A DNA stretch of 21,589 nt from CAYLJO01 sp964383905 (GCA_964383905.1 CAYLJO010000106.1:1-21589), one strand, 5' to 3'; shown: positions 7,881 through 16,405, numbered from the stretch's first letter. The notes: generated by a model from the letters alone, not told the origin. Translations and numbers: made by a program.

Positions 7881-9968
7881 TCAACCGGCTTGCCCGATCT
7901 CTCGCTTGGCGGCGGCCACCACATTTTCGACCGTGAAGCCGAACTTTTTGGTTAGCTCCTTGAGCGGCGCGCTCGCCCCGAAGGTCTTCATACCGATAAT
8001 TTGGTCGGTGCTCGTAGTGTACCGCTGCCAACCAAATCTGGATGCCTGTTCGACGGCGACGCGTGCCTTGATCGAAGGCGGAATCACCTTATTCCGATAT
8101 TCCGCCGACTGTTGTTCGAACAGCTCCCATGACGGGACACTCACGACTCTCGCCCCCACCCCGTCGGCAACAAGTCGCTCATAGGCGGCGACACACAGTG
8201 ACACTTCTGAGCCAGTGGCGAGGAGCACAACATCGGGTTGACCGTTCTTGAGGGCTGTCTCAGCCAGAATGTACGCGCCGAGCCTGGTATTTTCCGCACC
8301 GGCATACCTTGTGCGGTCAAGGGTGGGCAGCGGTTGACGACTGAGAATGAGAACCGCCGGCTCATGCTTGAGCTGCATGATTATGCGCCAGGCCTCGACG
8401 ACTTCGTTGGCGTCGGCCGGACGCAGCACAATCAGATTTGGGATCGCACGCAATGAAGCCAGTTGCTCAACCGGTTGGTGCGTTGGGCCATCCTCGCCTA
8501 CGCCGATCGAGTCATGAGTGAAAATGTGGATGGTGGGGATCTCCATGATCGCGCTGAGTCGAAGAGAGGGGCGCGAGTAATCGGAAAAGATTAAAAAACC
8601 CGACCCGAACGGGCGGACTTTGGAGAGCGCGAGACCGTTGAGCACCGCCGACATAGCATGCTCGCGAATTCCGAAATGAAAATTGCGGCCCGCCGGAGTT
8701 TCGGCCATAAAGTCACCCGCGCCCTCAAAATTGAGGCGCGTTTTAGTCGAAGGCGCCAGGTCGGCAGAGCCGCCGATCAGCCACGGCACGTTCTTCGCGA
8801 GCGTATTCAGTACCCGGGCTGAGGCGTCCCGCCCGGCCACGCCTTTGGCGTCGGGCTCAAATGTTGGAAGGTCCTTGTCCCAGCCGTCAGGAAGTTCGCG
8901 CTTCTGCATCCTGATTAATTGATCAGCCAACTGCGGGTAAGCCTTCTCATACTCTTTAAGCCGGGTGAACCAATCTTCTCGAAGTTTTCGGCCGCGTTCA
9001 CCGATCCCTTGGTGGAAGTATTCGCGCACCTCCGGGGGGACCAGAAACTTGGCGTCCTCGGGCCAGCCGTAAATGCGCTTGGCGAGCCTGATCTCCTCTT
9101 CGCCCAGCGGTTCGCCGTGCGCGGCATGCGTGTCCTGTTTATTGGGGGCGCCGTATGCGATATGACTGTCGACGATGATGAGCGTAGGGCGTTCGGCCTC
9201 CTTGTGCGCCACCTGGAAGGCGCGCCTTAACATCTCCAGATCGTTGGCGTCGCCAACCCGCGTCACATTCCACCCGTAACCAATAAACCGCGTCGCCACA
9301 TCCTCGCTAAACGCCCAGGCCGTGTGGCCTTCGATGGTGATCCTGTTATTATCGTAGATCCAGCACAGGTTTGAGAGCTTGAGGTGCGCGGCCAGCGAGG
9401 CGGCTTCGTGTGAGATTCCTTCCATCAGACAACCGTCGCCGCAGAGGGCATAGACGCGATAGTCGAACATGTTGAAGCCCGCGCGGTTGAAAGTAGCGGC
9501 CTGCCATTTGGAAGCGATGGCCATGCCGACGCTCGTCGCGATCCCCTGGCCGAGCGGGCCGGTAGTGGTCTCGATACCGGACGTCCATCGGTACTCGGGA
9601 TGGCCGGGGCAGCGGCTCTCGAGCTGGCGGAAGCGCTTGATGTCATCGAGGCTGACCGAGACCTCGCCCGTCTTTTCATACTTGGCATTAACCGCCTTGA
9701 CCCCGGCGAGGTGAAGTAGACTGTAGAGCAGCATCGAAGCGTGCCCCATCGACAGGACGAACCGGTCACGGTTGGGCCAGATCGGGTCCTCGGGATCGAA
9801 GCGAAGAATGTTATTCCAGAGCGTGTAGGCAACCGGCGCCATGGCCATCGGCGTGCCTGGATGGCCCGAGTTCGCGGCCTGGACGGCGTCCATCGAAAGG
9901 GTGCGGATAGTGTTAACGCAAAGATTATCGATTTGCGCCGGGCGGGACATCTTGGGTTCCACGTTCAT
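7881..9968 (-). CDS. tkt: Transketolase
   Basis: 695 residues, slightly longer than the common 660-680. It moves two-carbon units between sugar phosphates in the non-oxidative pentose phosphate pathway, using thiamine diphosphate. Visible motifs: AANSGHPGTPMAMAP (His at about 36), LSMGHASMLLYSLLHLAGV, the ThDP site CGDGCLMEGISHEAA to IYDNNRITIEG (about 176-214), and GVGEDGPTHQPVEQLASLRA in the pyrimidine-binding domain. The C-terminal domain ends GFTVENVVAAAKREIGQ. The first ATG (9968) has a weak AAAGAA ribosome site; an ATG six codons in (MSRPAQ) is an equally credible start. A hairpin at 9990-10010 and an attenuator-like structure at 10293-10363 lie in its leader region. Confidence 0.96.
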   Translation of the reverse strand: MNVEPKMSRPAQIDNLCVNTIRTLSMDAVQAANSGHPGTPMAMAPVAYTLWNNILRFDPEDPIWPNRDRFVLSMGHASMLLYSLLHLAGVKAVNAKYEKTGEVSVSLDDIKRFRQLESRCPGHPEYRWTSGIETTTGPLGQGIATSVGMAIASKWQAATFNRAGFNMFDYRVYALCGDGCLMEGISHEAASLAAHLKLSNLCWIYDNNRITIEGHTAWAFSEDVATRFIGYGWNVTRVGDANDLEMLRRAFQVAHKEAERPTLIIVDSHIAYGAPNKQDTHAAHGEPLGEEEIRLAKRIYGWPEDAKFLVPPEVREYFHQGIGERGRKLREDWFTRLKEYEKAYPQLADQLIRMQKRELPDGWDKDLPTFEPDAKGVAGRDASARVLNTLAKNVPWLIGGSADLAPSTKTRLNFEGAGDFMAETPAGRNFHFGIREHAMSAVLNGLALSKVRPFGSGFLIFSDYSRPSLRLSAIMEIPTIHIFTHDSIGVGEDGPTHQPVEQLASLRAIPNLIVLRPADANEVVEAWRIIMQLKHEPAVLILSRQPLPTLDRTRYAGAENTRLGAYILAETALKNGQPDVVLLATGSEVSLCVAAYERLVADGVGARVVSVPSWELFEQQSAEYRNKVIPPSIKARVAVEQASRFGWQRYTTSTDQIIGMKTFGASAPLKELTKKFGFTVENVVAAAKREIGQAG

Positions 9969-9989
9969 GATTCTTTACATGTTGGAGAT

Positions 9990-10010
9990 CCGGGTGACCT
10001 TGGCACCCGG
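9990..10010. repeat. Hairpin 21 nt before the tkt start
   Basis: CCGGGTG (9990-9996) and CACCCGG (10004-10010) form a perfect 7-bp stem around a 7-nt loop. It sits in the tkt leader on the minus strand. A role in tkt translation or mRNA stability is possible but not shown. Confidence 0.5.
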
Positions 10011-10292
10011 CAATTCACGCAACTCCTAAGCGGCTGGAGCAGAGGAAAGTCGCGACAGTATGACCTCACAAGGATGCGGCGTTAATGGCCGAGCGAAACC
10101 CGCTGGTATGATTTGAATGCCCGCTTGACGTCCAACCTAGGACAGAAGCATGACTTTAGTAGATCAGCGACCGTAGATCAACACTCTTAACCCCGGTGCT
10201 TCAAGCGCAATGATGACAGTGACAAAACTGTCGCCGATGGATCGAGCGGGCCGATATTAACACCTCATGCAGATTTCCGTCAATTTCGACCC
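10011..10292. other. Intergenic stretch upstream of tkt, no gene seen
   Basis: No open frame here has recognisable protein features. The leftward tkt promoter probably lies in or beyond this stretch, but no convincing -35/-10 pair was found by eye. Confidence 0.5.
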
Positions 10293-10352
10293 AAAAAAAA
10301 TCCTCGCAGGGGACTGTCCTCCTGCTTTAGGAGGACGGAGGGGTTGCGAGGA
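10293..10352 (-). terminator. Intrinsic-terminator-like hairpin with U8, leftward
   Basis: Read on the minus strand, TCCTCGCA (10352-10345) pairs with TGCGAGGA (10308-10301) over 8 bp. An inner 7-bp stem GTCCTCC/GGAGGAC (10336-10330 with 10322-10316) lies inside, and eight T residues (10300-10293) follow at once. That is the shape of a Rho-independent terminator for leftward transcription, placed 325 bp before tkt. Its upstream arm can instead pair with a third copy at 10356-10363 (see next feature). Confidence 0.55.
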
Positions 10353-10363
10353 GGATCCTCGCA
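10345..10363. promoter_or_regulatory. Competing hairpin (possible antiterminator)
   Basis: TGCGAGGA (10345-10352) and TCCTCGCA (10356-10363) form an 8-bp stem with a 3-nt loop. The arm 10345-10352 is also needed by the terminator-like stem with 10301-10308, so the two folds exclude each other. In leftward RNA the order is antiterminator arm, shared arm, terminator arm, U8. Confidence 0.45.
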
Positions 10364-10382
10364 GAATTTGTCGAGGAGTATC

Positions 10383-10844
10383 ATGAGCGCGGATCACATT
10401 ATGAGGGGGCTCACTTTTTCACCCGACGGTAATTACCTCTACTACGTGGTCACGGATCACCAGAATCCCGCGACGCTTTATAAGGTGCCGGTCCTGGGGG
10501 GCTCTGCGACGAAAGTCATCGAAGATATCGGCGTGATAGGAGAGGTCCACCCGGCCAGGGTTTCTCCTGACGGACAGCTACTTGCTTTCACGCGGTTTAA
10601 TCGCTCGCAGAAAGAAGAGGCGTTGATGATCGCCAAGACTGATGGGACCGGCGAGCGGATGCTGGCTTGGCGCAAGCTGCCAGACAAATTGGGGCTCGGT
10701 TGGCGAGCAGGTCCGGCCTGGTCACCCGATGGAAAAGCTGTTGCATGTGCCGTGGGAATTGCTGATCCTCACGGTTATTATGGAAACGTGATTGAGGTGG
10801 GAGTGGCCAGCGGGGCCGAGAGACTACTCTCTTGCAGGGGGTGA
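10383..10844 (+). pseudogene. PD40/TolB-like propeller fragment, probably from a kinase-PD40 gene
   Basis: 153 residues from an ATG with GAGGAG just upstream. It has PD40 blades: GLTFSPDGNYLYYV, LYKVPVLGGSATKVI, ARVSPDGQLLAFTRF and GPAWSPDGKAVACAVG. In Acidobacteria this pattern usually forms the C-terminal half of serine/threonine kinases; here there is no kinase domain before it and the propeller stops after about three blades at SGAERLLSCRG. The next frame continues at once with an unrelated DUF4143 tail, so this looks like a truncated remnant at a recombination junction. A short free-standing protein cannot be excluded, given the good ribosome site. Confidence 0.6.
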
Positions 10845-11230
10845 GTGAAGAGAGGCTGGAACTAGACCCGGGGCTGGCCGGAGCGCTGATGGAGAACTTC
10901 GTGGTGTTAGAGCTACAGAAGCAGGCCACGTGGAGCCGGACGTCACCGGCACTCTTCCACAACCGGACACAAGCGGATCAGGAAGTGGACGTGGTGATGG
11001 AGGATCGGGCGGGGCGACTTGTGGGCGTTGAGGTCAAGGCCGGCTGCTCGGTCGGGTCCAACGATTTTAAGGGTCTGCGCTCACTACAGGAAGCCGTTGG
11101 GAATAAATTCCGGCGCGGGGTAGTGCTCTACAGTGGCGCGGAGAGCGTATCCTTCGGCACCGACCTATACGCTCTGCCGGTCAGCGCACTGTGGAGGTTG
11201 GGACGCAGCATCATGCCGCCCGAGAAGTGA
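10832..11230 (+). pseudogene. C-terminal remnant of a DUF4143 AAA-type ATPase
   Basis: About 132 residues open from a TTG. The sequence LDPGLAGALMENFVVLELQK, then NRTQADQEVDVVMEDRAGRL and VGVEVKAG is the C-terminal DUF4143 part of the widespread ATPase family whose N-terminus carries the P-loop. The P-loop and Walker B domain are missing, so this is the last third or so of such a protein. The nuclease-like core E-V-D-V-V and E-V-K-A is kept. It begins exactly where the PD40 fragment ends, overlapping it in another frame near 10832-10844. Most likely inactive debris. Confidence 0.7.
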
Positions 11231-11298
11231 CGTCTAAATGAGATTTGACTACCGCATCGCACTCATCAACGACCAGCTGCCGCTTGAGACTCTACCGA

Positions 11299-11480
11299 CT
11301 ATTTCCGGTTACACTCGATCTTGCCCGAATGATCGACGGCAATGGCGCGACAATGATAGTATCCGGTCAGTACGGTGGAATAAACGAGGCGGCCCTGAGC
11401 ATCATGCTTGGTCACGAAAGTATTCTGACTTGCGGAGGGGCCCAGCGGGAAGACCGTGCTGGCCCTGAAGGCCATCGTTA
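11299..11480 (-). pseudogene. Decayed SBBP (beta-propeller) repeat fragment
   Basis: On the reverse strand the residues NTFVTKHDAQGRLVYSTVL followed by RAIAVDHSGK match the consensus of SBBP repeats (FVTK-DA-G-LVYST-LGG, A-IAVD-GN), which occur in large secreted Acidobacterial proteins. Only about one repeat remains and the sequence on both sides is not recognisable. There is no plausible start or signal peptide. Short overlapping plus-strand frames in the same place look like shadows. Confidence 0.5.
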
Positions 11481-11625
11481 ACAGGGTGATGACCATTCTG
11501 CTCATGTGATTGCTATGACTTACCAGTTCGATCTATTTACATCTATCATTCAAACTCCTGGTACATCCAGGCATCAGTATCCCAGCAATCCTTACACTGA
11601 GTTTTCACACACTCTGGTGACTCAC

Positions 11626-12825
11626 ATGATAAGAGAGATCAAACTCTTGCTCTTAGGCGCGCTTCTGGTTTTCGGTCTCAATATCTCAGGTCAAGAACCG
11701 GGCAGCTTCAAGGGCTACAGAGTAGGGAGGTACGAAGGTACCGCCCTCAATACTACTTTTAACCTCAAGGGTAAGGTCGTCTTCGAGATCAGTCAGATAG
11801 AGCAGCCGTCGGGTCAGGTGAGTGCTCACTTTATCGCTTCTAACGGGCTGACGGGGGAGGGATGGCTCACCGGAAGAATTGACGAGAACGGCCGGATGAC
11901 GCTCTCGGGCAACATCTTGGATTGGAAGATGTCAGTGCAGGCCAGATTGAGTGGCGACGCGACGATTACGGCCACCTACACGCTACAGGGCAGTCCGAAC
12001 CAGCAAGGAGAATTCAGCGTCCGCTTTCGAGGGCTGGCGAGCCCCGTCCTCGCCAAAGGCGCTCCGCCACTCACGCAAGAGATGGCGGACAAGTTCTTAG
12101 CCCTTTACGAATTCGAACTCGACCTTAAGCTATCCGCCGGCCAGCACGACCAGCTCCAGAGTCTCATGGTCGAAGCATGGAAGAAAAATGGCCGGGTAGT
12201 GATTGGCCGCGTAATGGATGACTTGAAAGCCGTCGGTGAGAAGTCCAAGGACGAACTGAAGAGTTCGCTGGGTGCGGATTACCAGGTCACGCTGGTGGAG
12301 GGCATTCGCCGGGGCGGCATGCAGACTCCACTGTTGCGGGCGTTTGTCGAGTTGTTCGATCAGGCACACCCGGATCGCGTGGCGGCCACGCGCGCCAAAG
12401 GATTTGCCGACCTGGTGGGCACCTGGAGGAGAGAAGACTCCCTGATGCCGAGCGTGGACAGGTACACGGGAACCCCCACCACGACCTCATTCACCGACGC
12501 TCGAACCCTGGCGATCGCGGCCGACGGTCACTTCAAGCACGTGCAGTCGCACAACCATTGCAGTGGCGGGGTATGCTGCCGGATGTGGGGCTCGACCGAA
12601 CTGGGCACGGTACGGGTCGAAGGCGCGGAGTTGGTCTTCGAGGTGAAATCCGGAGACAAGTTCACCAGGGACAGTTGCAGTGGGCTGAACCTGCCGGGCA
12701 AGATCGAGCCGCACCGGGAGAGCGTCACGTGGACCATCAGGCCGAACCCGCACCTCAATAACGCGCCGGCGCTGTGCTGGACCACTGAGGCGAAAGAGAA
12801 TGTCTGTTATAACAAGCAGCGGTGA
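11626..12825 (+). CDS. Secreted protein of unknown function
   Basis: 399 residues from the ATG at 11626, chosen because it gives a signal peptide (MIREIK, then LLLLGALLVFGLNISG); the frame stays open upstream to 11506. I do not recognise the family. About residues 35-135 look beta-rich (KVVFEISQIEQPSGQVSAHF, GRMTLSGNILDWKMSVQARL). About 150-265 look helical (ADKFLALYEFELDLKLSAGQ, GRVMDDLKAVGEKSKDELK). The last part opens with ADLVGTWRRED, a lipocalin-like or META-like start, and has a Cys cluster HNHCSGGVCCRMWG plus three more Cys near the end, suggesting disulfides after export. It is followed by a hairpin and the ankyrin pseudogene. No catalytic motif is evident. Confidence 0.75.
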   Translation: MIREIKLLLLGALLVFGLNISGQEPGSFKGYRVGRYEGTALNTTFNLKGKVVFEISQIEQPSGQVSAHFIASNGLTGEGWLTGRIDENGRMTLSGNILDWKMSVQARLSGDATITATYTLQGSPNQQGEFSVRFRGLASPVLAKGAPPLTQEMADKFLALYEFELDLKLSAGQHDQLQSLMVEAWKKNGRVVIGRVMDDLKAVGEKSKDELKSSLGADYQVTLVEGIRRGGMQTPLLRAFVELFDQAHPDRVAATRAKGFADLVGTWRREDSLMPSVDRYTGTPTTTSFTDARTLAIAADGHFKHVQSHNHCSGGVCCRMWGSTELGTVRVEGAELVFEVKSGDKFTRDSCSGLNLPGKIEPHRESVTWTIRPNPHLNNAPALCWTTEAKENVCYNKQR

Positions 12826-12860
12826 AGACGTAGGCCACATCAGCCGGGGCCGTGTCACGT

Positions 12861-12886
12861 CCGGCCCGTGTGTTCCTTCGGGCCGG
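12861..12886. repeat. GC-rich hairpin after the unknown secreted protein gene
   Basis: CCGGCCCG (12861-12868) and CGGGCCGG (12879-12886) form a perfect 8-bp stem with a 10-nt loop, 35 bp past the stop codon. TAAGAAAAAG follows rather than a T-run, so it is at best an atypical terminator. Confidence 0.5.
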
Positions 12887-12921
12887 TAAGAAAAAGAAGG
12901 AAAGCTGAGGGGGCGAAAACA

Positions 12922-13457
12922 ATGACGCCGCGAACAATACTGTGCGTCCTTTTACTGCTCGCATCGATCCCAGCAGCCTTCCAAGAGGCGGGCGCTCAGC
13001 GGGCAGGGAGACCCAGCCGCCGAAGCCTGCAGCCGCTCCTCAGCCGGCAGGCAGTAATCTCTTGCTGGCAAATAAAGCCGACGTGAATGCGAAGGATGGA
13101 GAGGGAAAGACGCCACTGTTCGGTGCTGTATCCGAGCTGTCTCCATCCGGTGTTGTATCCGCAGATTATCTAGAGGCTGCTGTGAAATTGCTACTGAATA
13201 GCAAAGCTGATATCAATGCCGTGGATTCTCTTGGACAAACTCCCTTGTTTAAGGCTCGGTCGAAAGCGATGGCAGAGCTACTCGTGAGTCAGGGAGCGAG
13301 TGTGCAGGCCAGAGACAACCACGGGTTAACACCGCTCCACGCAGCTGCTCAGTCCGAGATAAAGGGAGAAGACTCTTCAATTAAACCAGAGGTGACAGAA
13401 TACTTGTTGAATCTTCACGCCGACGTCAATGCCAAGGATAACGAGGAATACGAATGA
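12922..13457 (+). pseudogene. Frameshifted secreted ankyrin-repeat protein
   Basis: The ATG at 12922 starts a signal peptide, MTPRTILCVLLLLASIPAAF, whose frame ends at 13086. The ankyrin repeats are in another frame, open from 12942 to 13457: ANKADVNAKDGEGKTPLF, NSKADINAVDSLGQTPLF, ASVQARDNHGLTPLHAAA and LHADVNAKDNEEYE. The two halves would join near 13000-13015, around QETQPPKP-type sequence, so one indel separates export signal from repeats. The end also looks cut: a further repeat-like ESKAMAA can be read in another frame just past the stop. It is either a true pseudogene or a sequencing error; the broken 3' end favours decay. GAGGGGGCG precedes the ATG. Confidence 0.7.
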
Positions 13458-13927
13458 GTCCAAAGCGATGGCAGCTTGAGCAAGTGCCGATATTTCTTTC
13501 TGAGTTCGTGAGAAGTGACTCCTTTTACTTCCTTAATAACTTCGGCGGCCGAAGTCGTCGGCCAAACCCTCACGCGCCAGATGAACATGGTCAGGTTCGA
13601 TCGCCAATTCGACTATCTCCCATCCCTGCTCCTGACATTTCTACTCAATAAGCCTCTGACACTCTTTACCGACCAGACCTCCGAGAACAGGCTGACGCCG
13701 CTTGGGAGTCCAAACCGGATGGTGGAGAATAAGATGCACCCTCTGCTCCGACGCCCGTACCGTTTACAAACTGAGATGCGTTTGCCCTCGTCGCCACTCG
13801 ACTTCCATCCGTTCTATTTTTCCTGAAATCATGGTATAAGAGCGGTGCACACTTTGACGTCAGCTCCTAAGCGAGAATCGGCCCGGATTTACTTAACAAC
13901 ACATCACCAATCGAAACAAATTAAGTT
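13458..13927. other. 470-bp gap with no convincing gene
   Basis: Several short frames exist, the longest about 100 codons, but none has a recognisable motif, signal peptide or ribosome site. A perfect 7-bp hairpin, ACTTCGG/CCGAAGT, lies at 13539-13555. The promoter of the redox operon that starts at 13928 must be here or further left. TTGACG at 13854-13859, inside the palindrome TGACGTCA (13855-13862), is the only -35-like box noticed, without a good -10 partner. Confidence 0.45.
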
Positions 13928-16405
13928 ATGCCTCGCGAGATAACAAATCATAGCGCCTTGCTCGAAGCCATCGGTAGTGTCGACATCATTTCCGGCTTGG
14001 TTGAGCGGCACGATGGTCATTTCAAGTATGAACTGGAACTGGAAGTAATCGCTTACGGGCGCAGCTACGCCGGCAAGAAGGTTGGCCCGTATATGCGTCT
14101 CCTCACTTATCAGGCAGGCGAAGAAGTGATCCATGAGGGGGACTGGGCCGGGAACACCTTTTACATCTCGGTCGACGGCACGCTCGAGGTTTATGTCCTG
14201 GGGAAGGCAGCCGGAGGTGTGGCCGCCAAAGTCGGTCAGATCAAACCGGGAACAAGTTTCGGTGAGATGGCGGTGCTGGCTGGTGCCCCGCGCAATGCCA
14301 CCATCCGTGTGCCGGCCGGCGCGGCGGCCACCGTCCTCGAGGTGCAAAGGCCGGCGCTGCGACTGTTGCGTAAATTGCCAACCTTCGGGCATCGGCTTGA
14401 TGTGACGTATCGCGAGCACGGTCTGCAACGCGCCCTCCAAGAGATCCGTGAGATAACCGGCGGCGCGTTTAGCCCAGCACTGCTCAAGCAGCTTGATGAC
14501 GTCTCGAAGTTTTCCGTCTACGGTAAAAACCACGTCCTCTTTCGCGAGGGGGAACCGATCAACCGCATGATTTTTATCAAGGATGGCTGGGTCCGGCGCG
14601 CCCGTGGCGTGACCTTTATCCCGGCCACGGTTGAAATGTTGATGGGGGTTGATGAAAACGTCCGGGTCGATTTTCTGGGTGCCGGGAACTGCATGGGGAT
14701 CGAAGGGATTGCTGATGACGCGACCTGGAATTATACGGCCACGGTCCTGGCCCGCACCGAGTTGATCGAGGTATCGATCCACCACCTGCGCTTGAATCCG
14801 GCGCTGCGCCAGGCCGTGATGAGCACGTTCCCCGATTTTTCGCTGATCGACGATGACGTGCGGGTTGAAGGCCCGTCAGATAATAGGGCCGTCGCGGCCC
14901 TCGCCAAAGAGGTGACCACCGGCATTGTCGATGGCACGAACTTGCTCGTGATGGATATGGACCTCTGCATCCGGTGTGGGAACTGCTCGCTCGCGTGCCA
15001 TAAGGTCCACGGGCGATCGCGCCTGCTGCGACGCGGGATTCATATCGAACGCCCGGTGAGGCCGCAGCGCAGGCCAACCCAGCATGTTCTGGCGCCATCC
15101 GTGTGCCTGCATTGCAAGGACCCCGAATGCTTGACGGGCTGTCCGACAGGCGCGATCGCCCGTCTGCCTGACGGGCAGATCGATATCGATCCGAAAACGT
15201 GCATCGGGTGCAGCGATTGTGCGACGCAGTGCCCATACAATGCCATCTCGATGGTCCCGCGCAAACCCGTCCCGCCCCCGCCACCTACCTGGAGCGGCCG
15301 GCTCAGAAGCTGGCTTAATCTTGCTCCCCCGACGCTTCCGCCGGCGGTCACCGAGACGGAGAATCTCTTGGCCATCAAGTGCAATCTGTGCGAGAACACA
15401 CCCCTTAACCCAGAGGGGGCCCGGAAACGGGCCTATTCCTGTGAAGAGAATTGTCCCACCGGTGCTTTGGTGAGAGTCAACCCAAAAGAATATTTCGACG
15501 AAGCCAAGAACCGGATCGGCCTCGTCTTCCGCGACCAGACCCACGCCATCGGACGCGACATCCACAAGAGCGATCCCGTCGCCCGGCTCTGGCACACGGG
15601 CGGCATCCTCGCTACTCTGGCCTTGACGGTAGCGACCATCTGGGCGCTCCGCCGGTACGGACTTGACGGGCGGCTCCTCGATGGCTCCTTCCTCACCATG
15701 CGCTGGATCACCGGCTTGGTCGGGCTCGGAGGCATCGCCCTTGTCACCTCCTATGCGGGCCGTAAGCAGGTCTACAGGCGGCGCGCCGGGCCGCTCCGTT
15801 ATTGGATGTTAATGCACGTCTATCTCGGACTAATATCGGGAATTGTGCTCCTCTTGCACGGGGGCAGCAGTTCGGGCGGTCTGCTGACTTCACTGCTGAT
15901 GATCTCATTTGATCTGGTGATCTTGTCAGGACTTTTTGGGATTATGTGTTACATCATCGTCCCACGCATCATGACGAGCATCGAGGGGGATCCACTTCTC
16001 ATTGAAGACCTCCGGCAGCGTCGCGACGAGTTGAGGGAAGAGCTGGCCGGTGTAGATACGCGCGACCCGGAACTCCAGCAACTGATCAAGGGAAAAGTGC
16101 GGAGGCGTTTCTTCGCCTTCCCCTATCTGTTGCGGCAGTACGTGCGTCGTGAGCCCCTGAAAACGCTGCTGGTCGAAGCGCGTGAGGAGTTTGAGCCCGA
16201 AGCGGCACGCCTGAGGGATCCGCGGGCCCGCTTGGTGTTAATCGAAGCGGTCGAAGCGACGGCCACGCTGCGGCGGGTAGATGCTCTCATCTACCTCCAT
16301 CAGCTGCTGAAGCTGTGGCTGGCGCCTCACGTCGTTTCGACTTCGCTCATGTTGGCGTTGATGTTCGTGCACATCGTGCAGGTGATCTTCTTCGCCGTTC
16401 GTTAA
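13928..16405 (+). CDS. cNMP-binding-domain / four-cluster ferredoxin / diheme cytochrome b fusion protein
   Basis: 825 residues. Domain 1 (about 56-165) is a cyclic-nucleotide-binding domain with an intact phosphate cassette, FGEMAVLAGAPRNATI (E113, R122). Domain 2 (about 190-290) has the same fold but a degenerate cassette. Residues 347-509 hold four cysteine sets of the HybA/DmsB type: C347/350/353/357, C393/396/401/405, C425/428/431/435 and C485/488/505/509, so four [4Fe-4S] clusters are expected. Five membrane helices follow (about 553-575, 590-610, 626-645, 652-680, 798-824). H630/H644 and H801/H815 form two His-X13-His pairs, as in diheme b cytochromes, and basic loops place the Fe-S part in the cytoplasm. 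It probably moves electrons between cytoplasmic and outer carriers. It is the first gene of a three-gene operon. No clear ribosome site precedes the ATG. No DNA-binding helix-turn-helix is seen. Confidence 0.85.
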   Translation: MPREITNHSALLEAIGSVDIISGLVERHDGHFKYELELEVIAYGRSYAGKKVGPYMRLLTYQAGEEVIHEGDWAGNTFYISVDGTLEVYVLGKAAGGVAAKVGQIKPGTSFGEMAVLAGAPRNATIRVPAGAAATVLEVQRPALRLLRKLPTFGHRLDVTYREHGLQRALQEIREITGGAFSPALLKQLDDVSKFSVYGKNHVLFREGEPINRMIFIKDGWVRRARGVTFIPATVEMLMGVDENVRVDFLGAGNCMGIEGIADDATWNYTATVLARTELIEVSIHHLRLNPALRQAVMSTFPDFSLIDDDVRVEGPSDNRAVAALAKEVTTGIVDGTNLLVMDMDLCIRCGNCSLACHKVHGRSRLLRRGIHIERPVRPQRRPTQHVLAPSVCLHCKDPECLTGCPTGAIARLPDGQIDIDPKTCIGCSDCATQCPYNAISMVPRKPVPPPPPTWSGRLRSWLNLAPPTLPPAVTETENLLAIKCNLCENTPLNPEGARKRAYSCEENCPTGALVRVNPKEYFDEAKNRIGLVFRDQTHAIGRDIHKSDPVARLWHTGGILATLALTVATIWALRRYGLDGRLLDGSFLTMRWITGLVGLGGIALVTSYAGRKQVYRRRAGPLRYWMLMHVYLGLISGIVLLLHGGSSSGGLLTSLLMISFDLVILSGLFGIMCYIIVPRIMTSIEGDPLLIEDLRQRRDELREELAGVDTRDPELQQLIKGKVRRRFFAFPYLLRQYVRREPLKTLLVEAREEFEPEAARLRDPRARLVLIEAVEATATLRRVDALIYLHQLLKLWLAPHVVSTSLMLALMFVHIVQVIFFAVR

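Noticed and set aside
11238..11481. Two short overlapping plus-strand frames (76-78 codons)
   Set aside because: No ribosome site or motif; the reverse strand here reads as an SBBP-repeat remnant.
13854..13882. TTGACG within TGACGTCA as promoter of the redox operon
   Set aside because: No acceptable -10 hexamer at 16-18 nt; only the -35-like box is present, so I did not call a promoter.
13904..14785. Reverse-strand open frame of 293 codons opposite the redox operon's first gene
   Set aside because: It is antisense to a gene with clear cNMP-type domains, has no recognisable motif, signal peptide or ribosome site, and is a by-product of GC-rich codon use.
14876..15595. Reverse-strand frame of 239 codons opposite the Fe-S region
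   Set aside because: Same reason; the sense strand holds sixteen ordered cluster cysteines.
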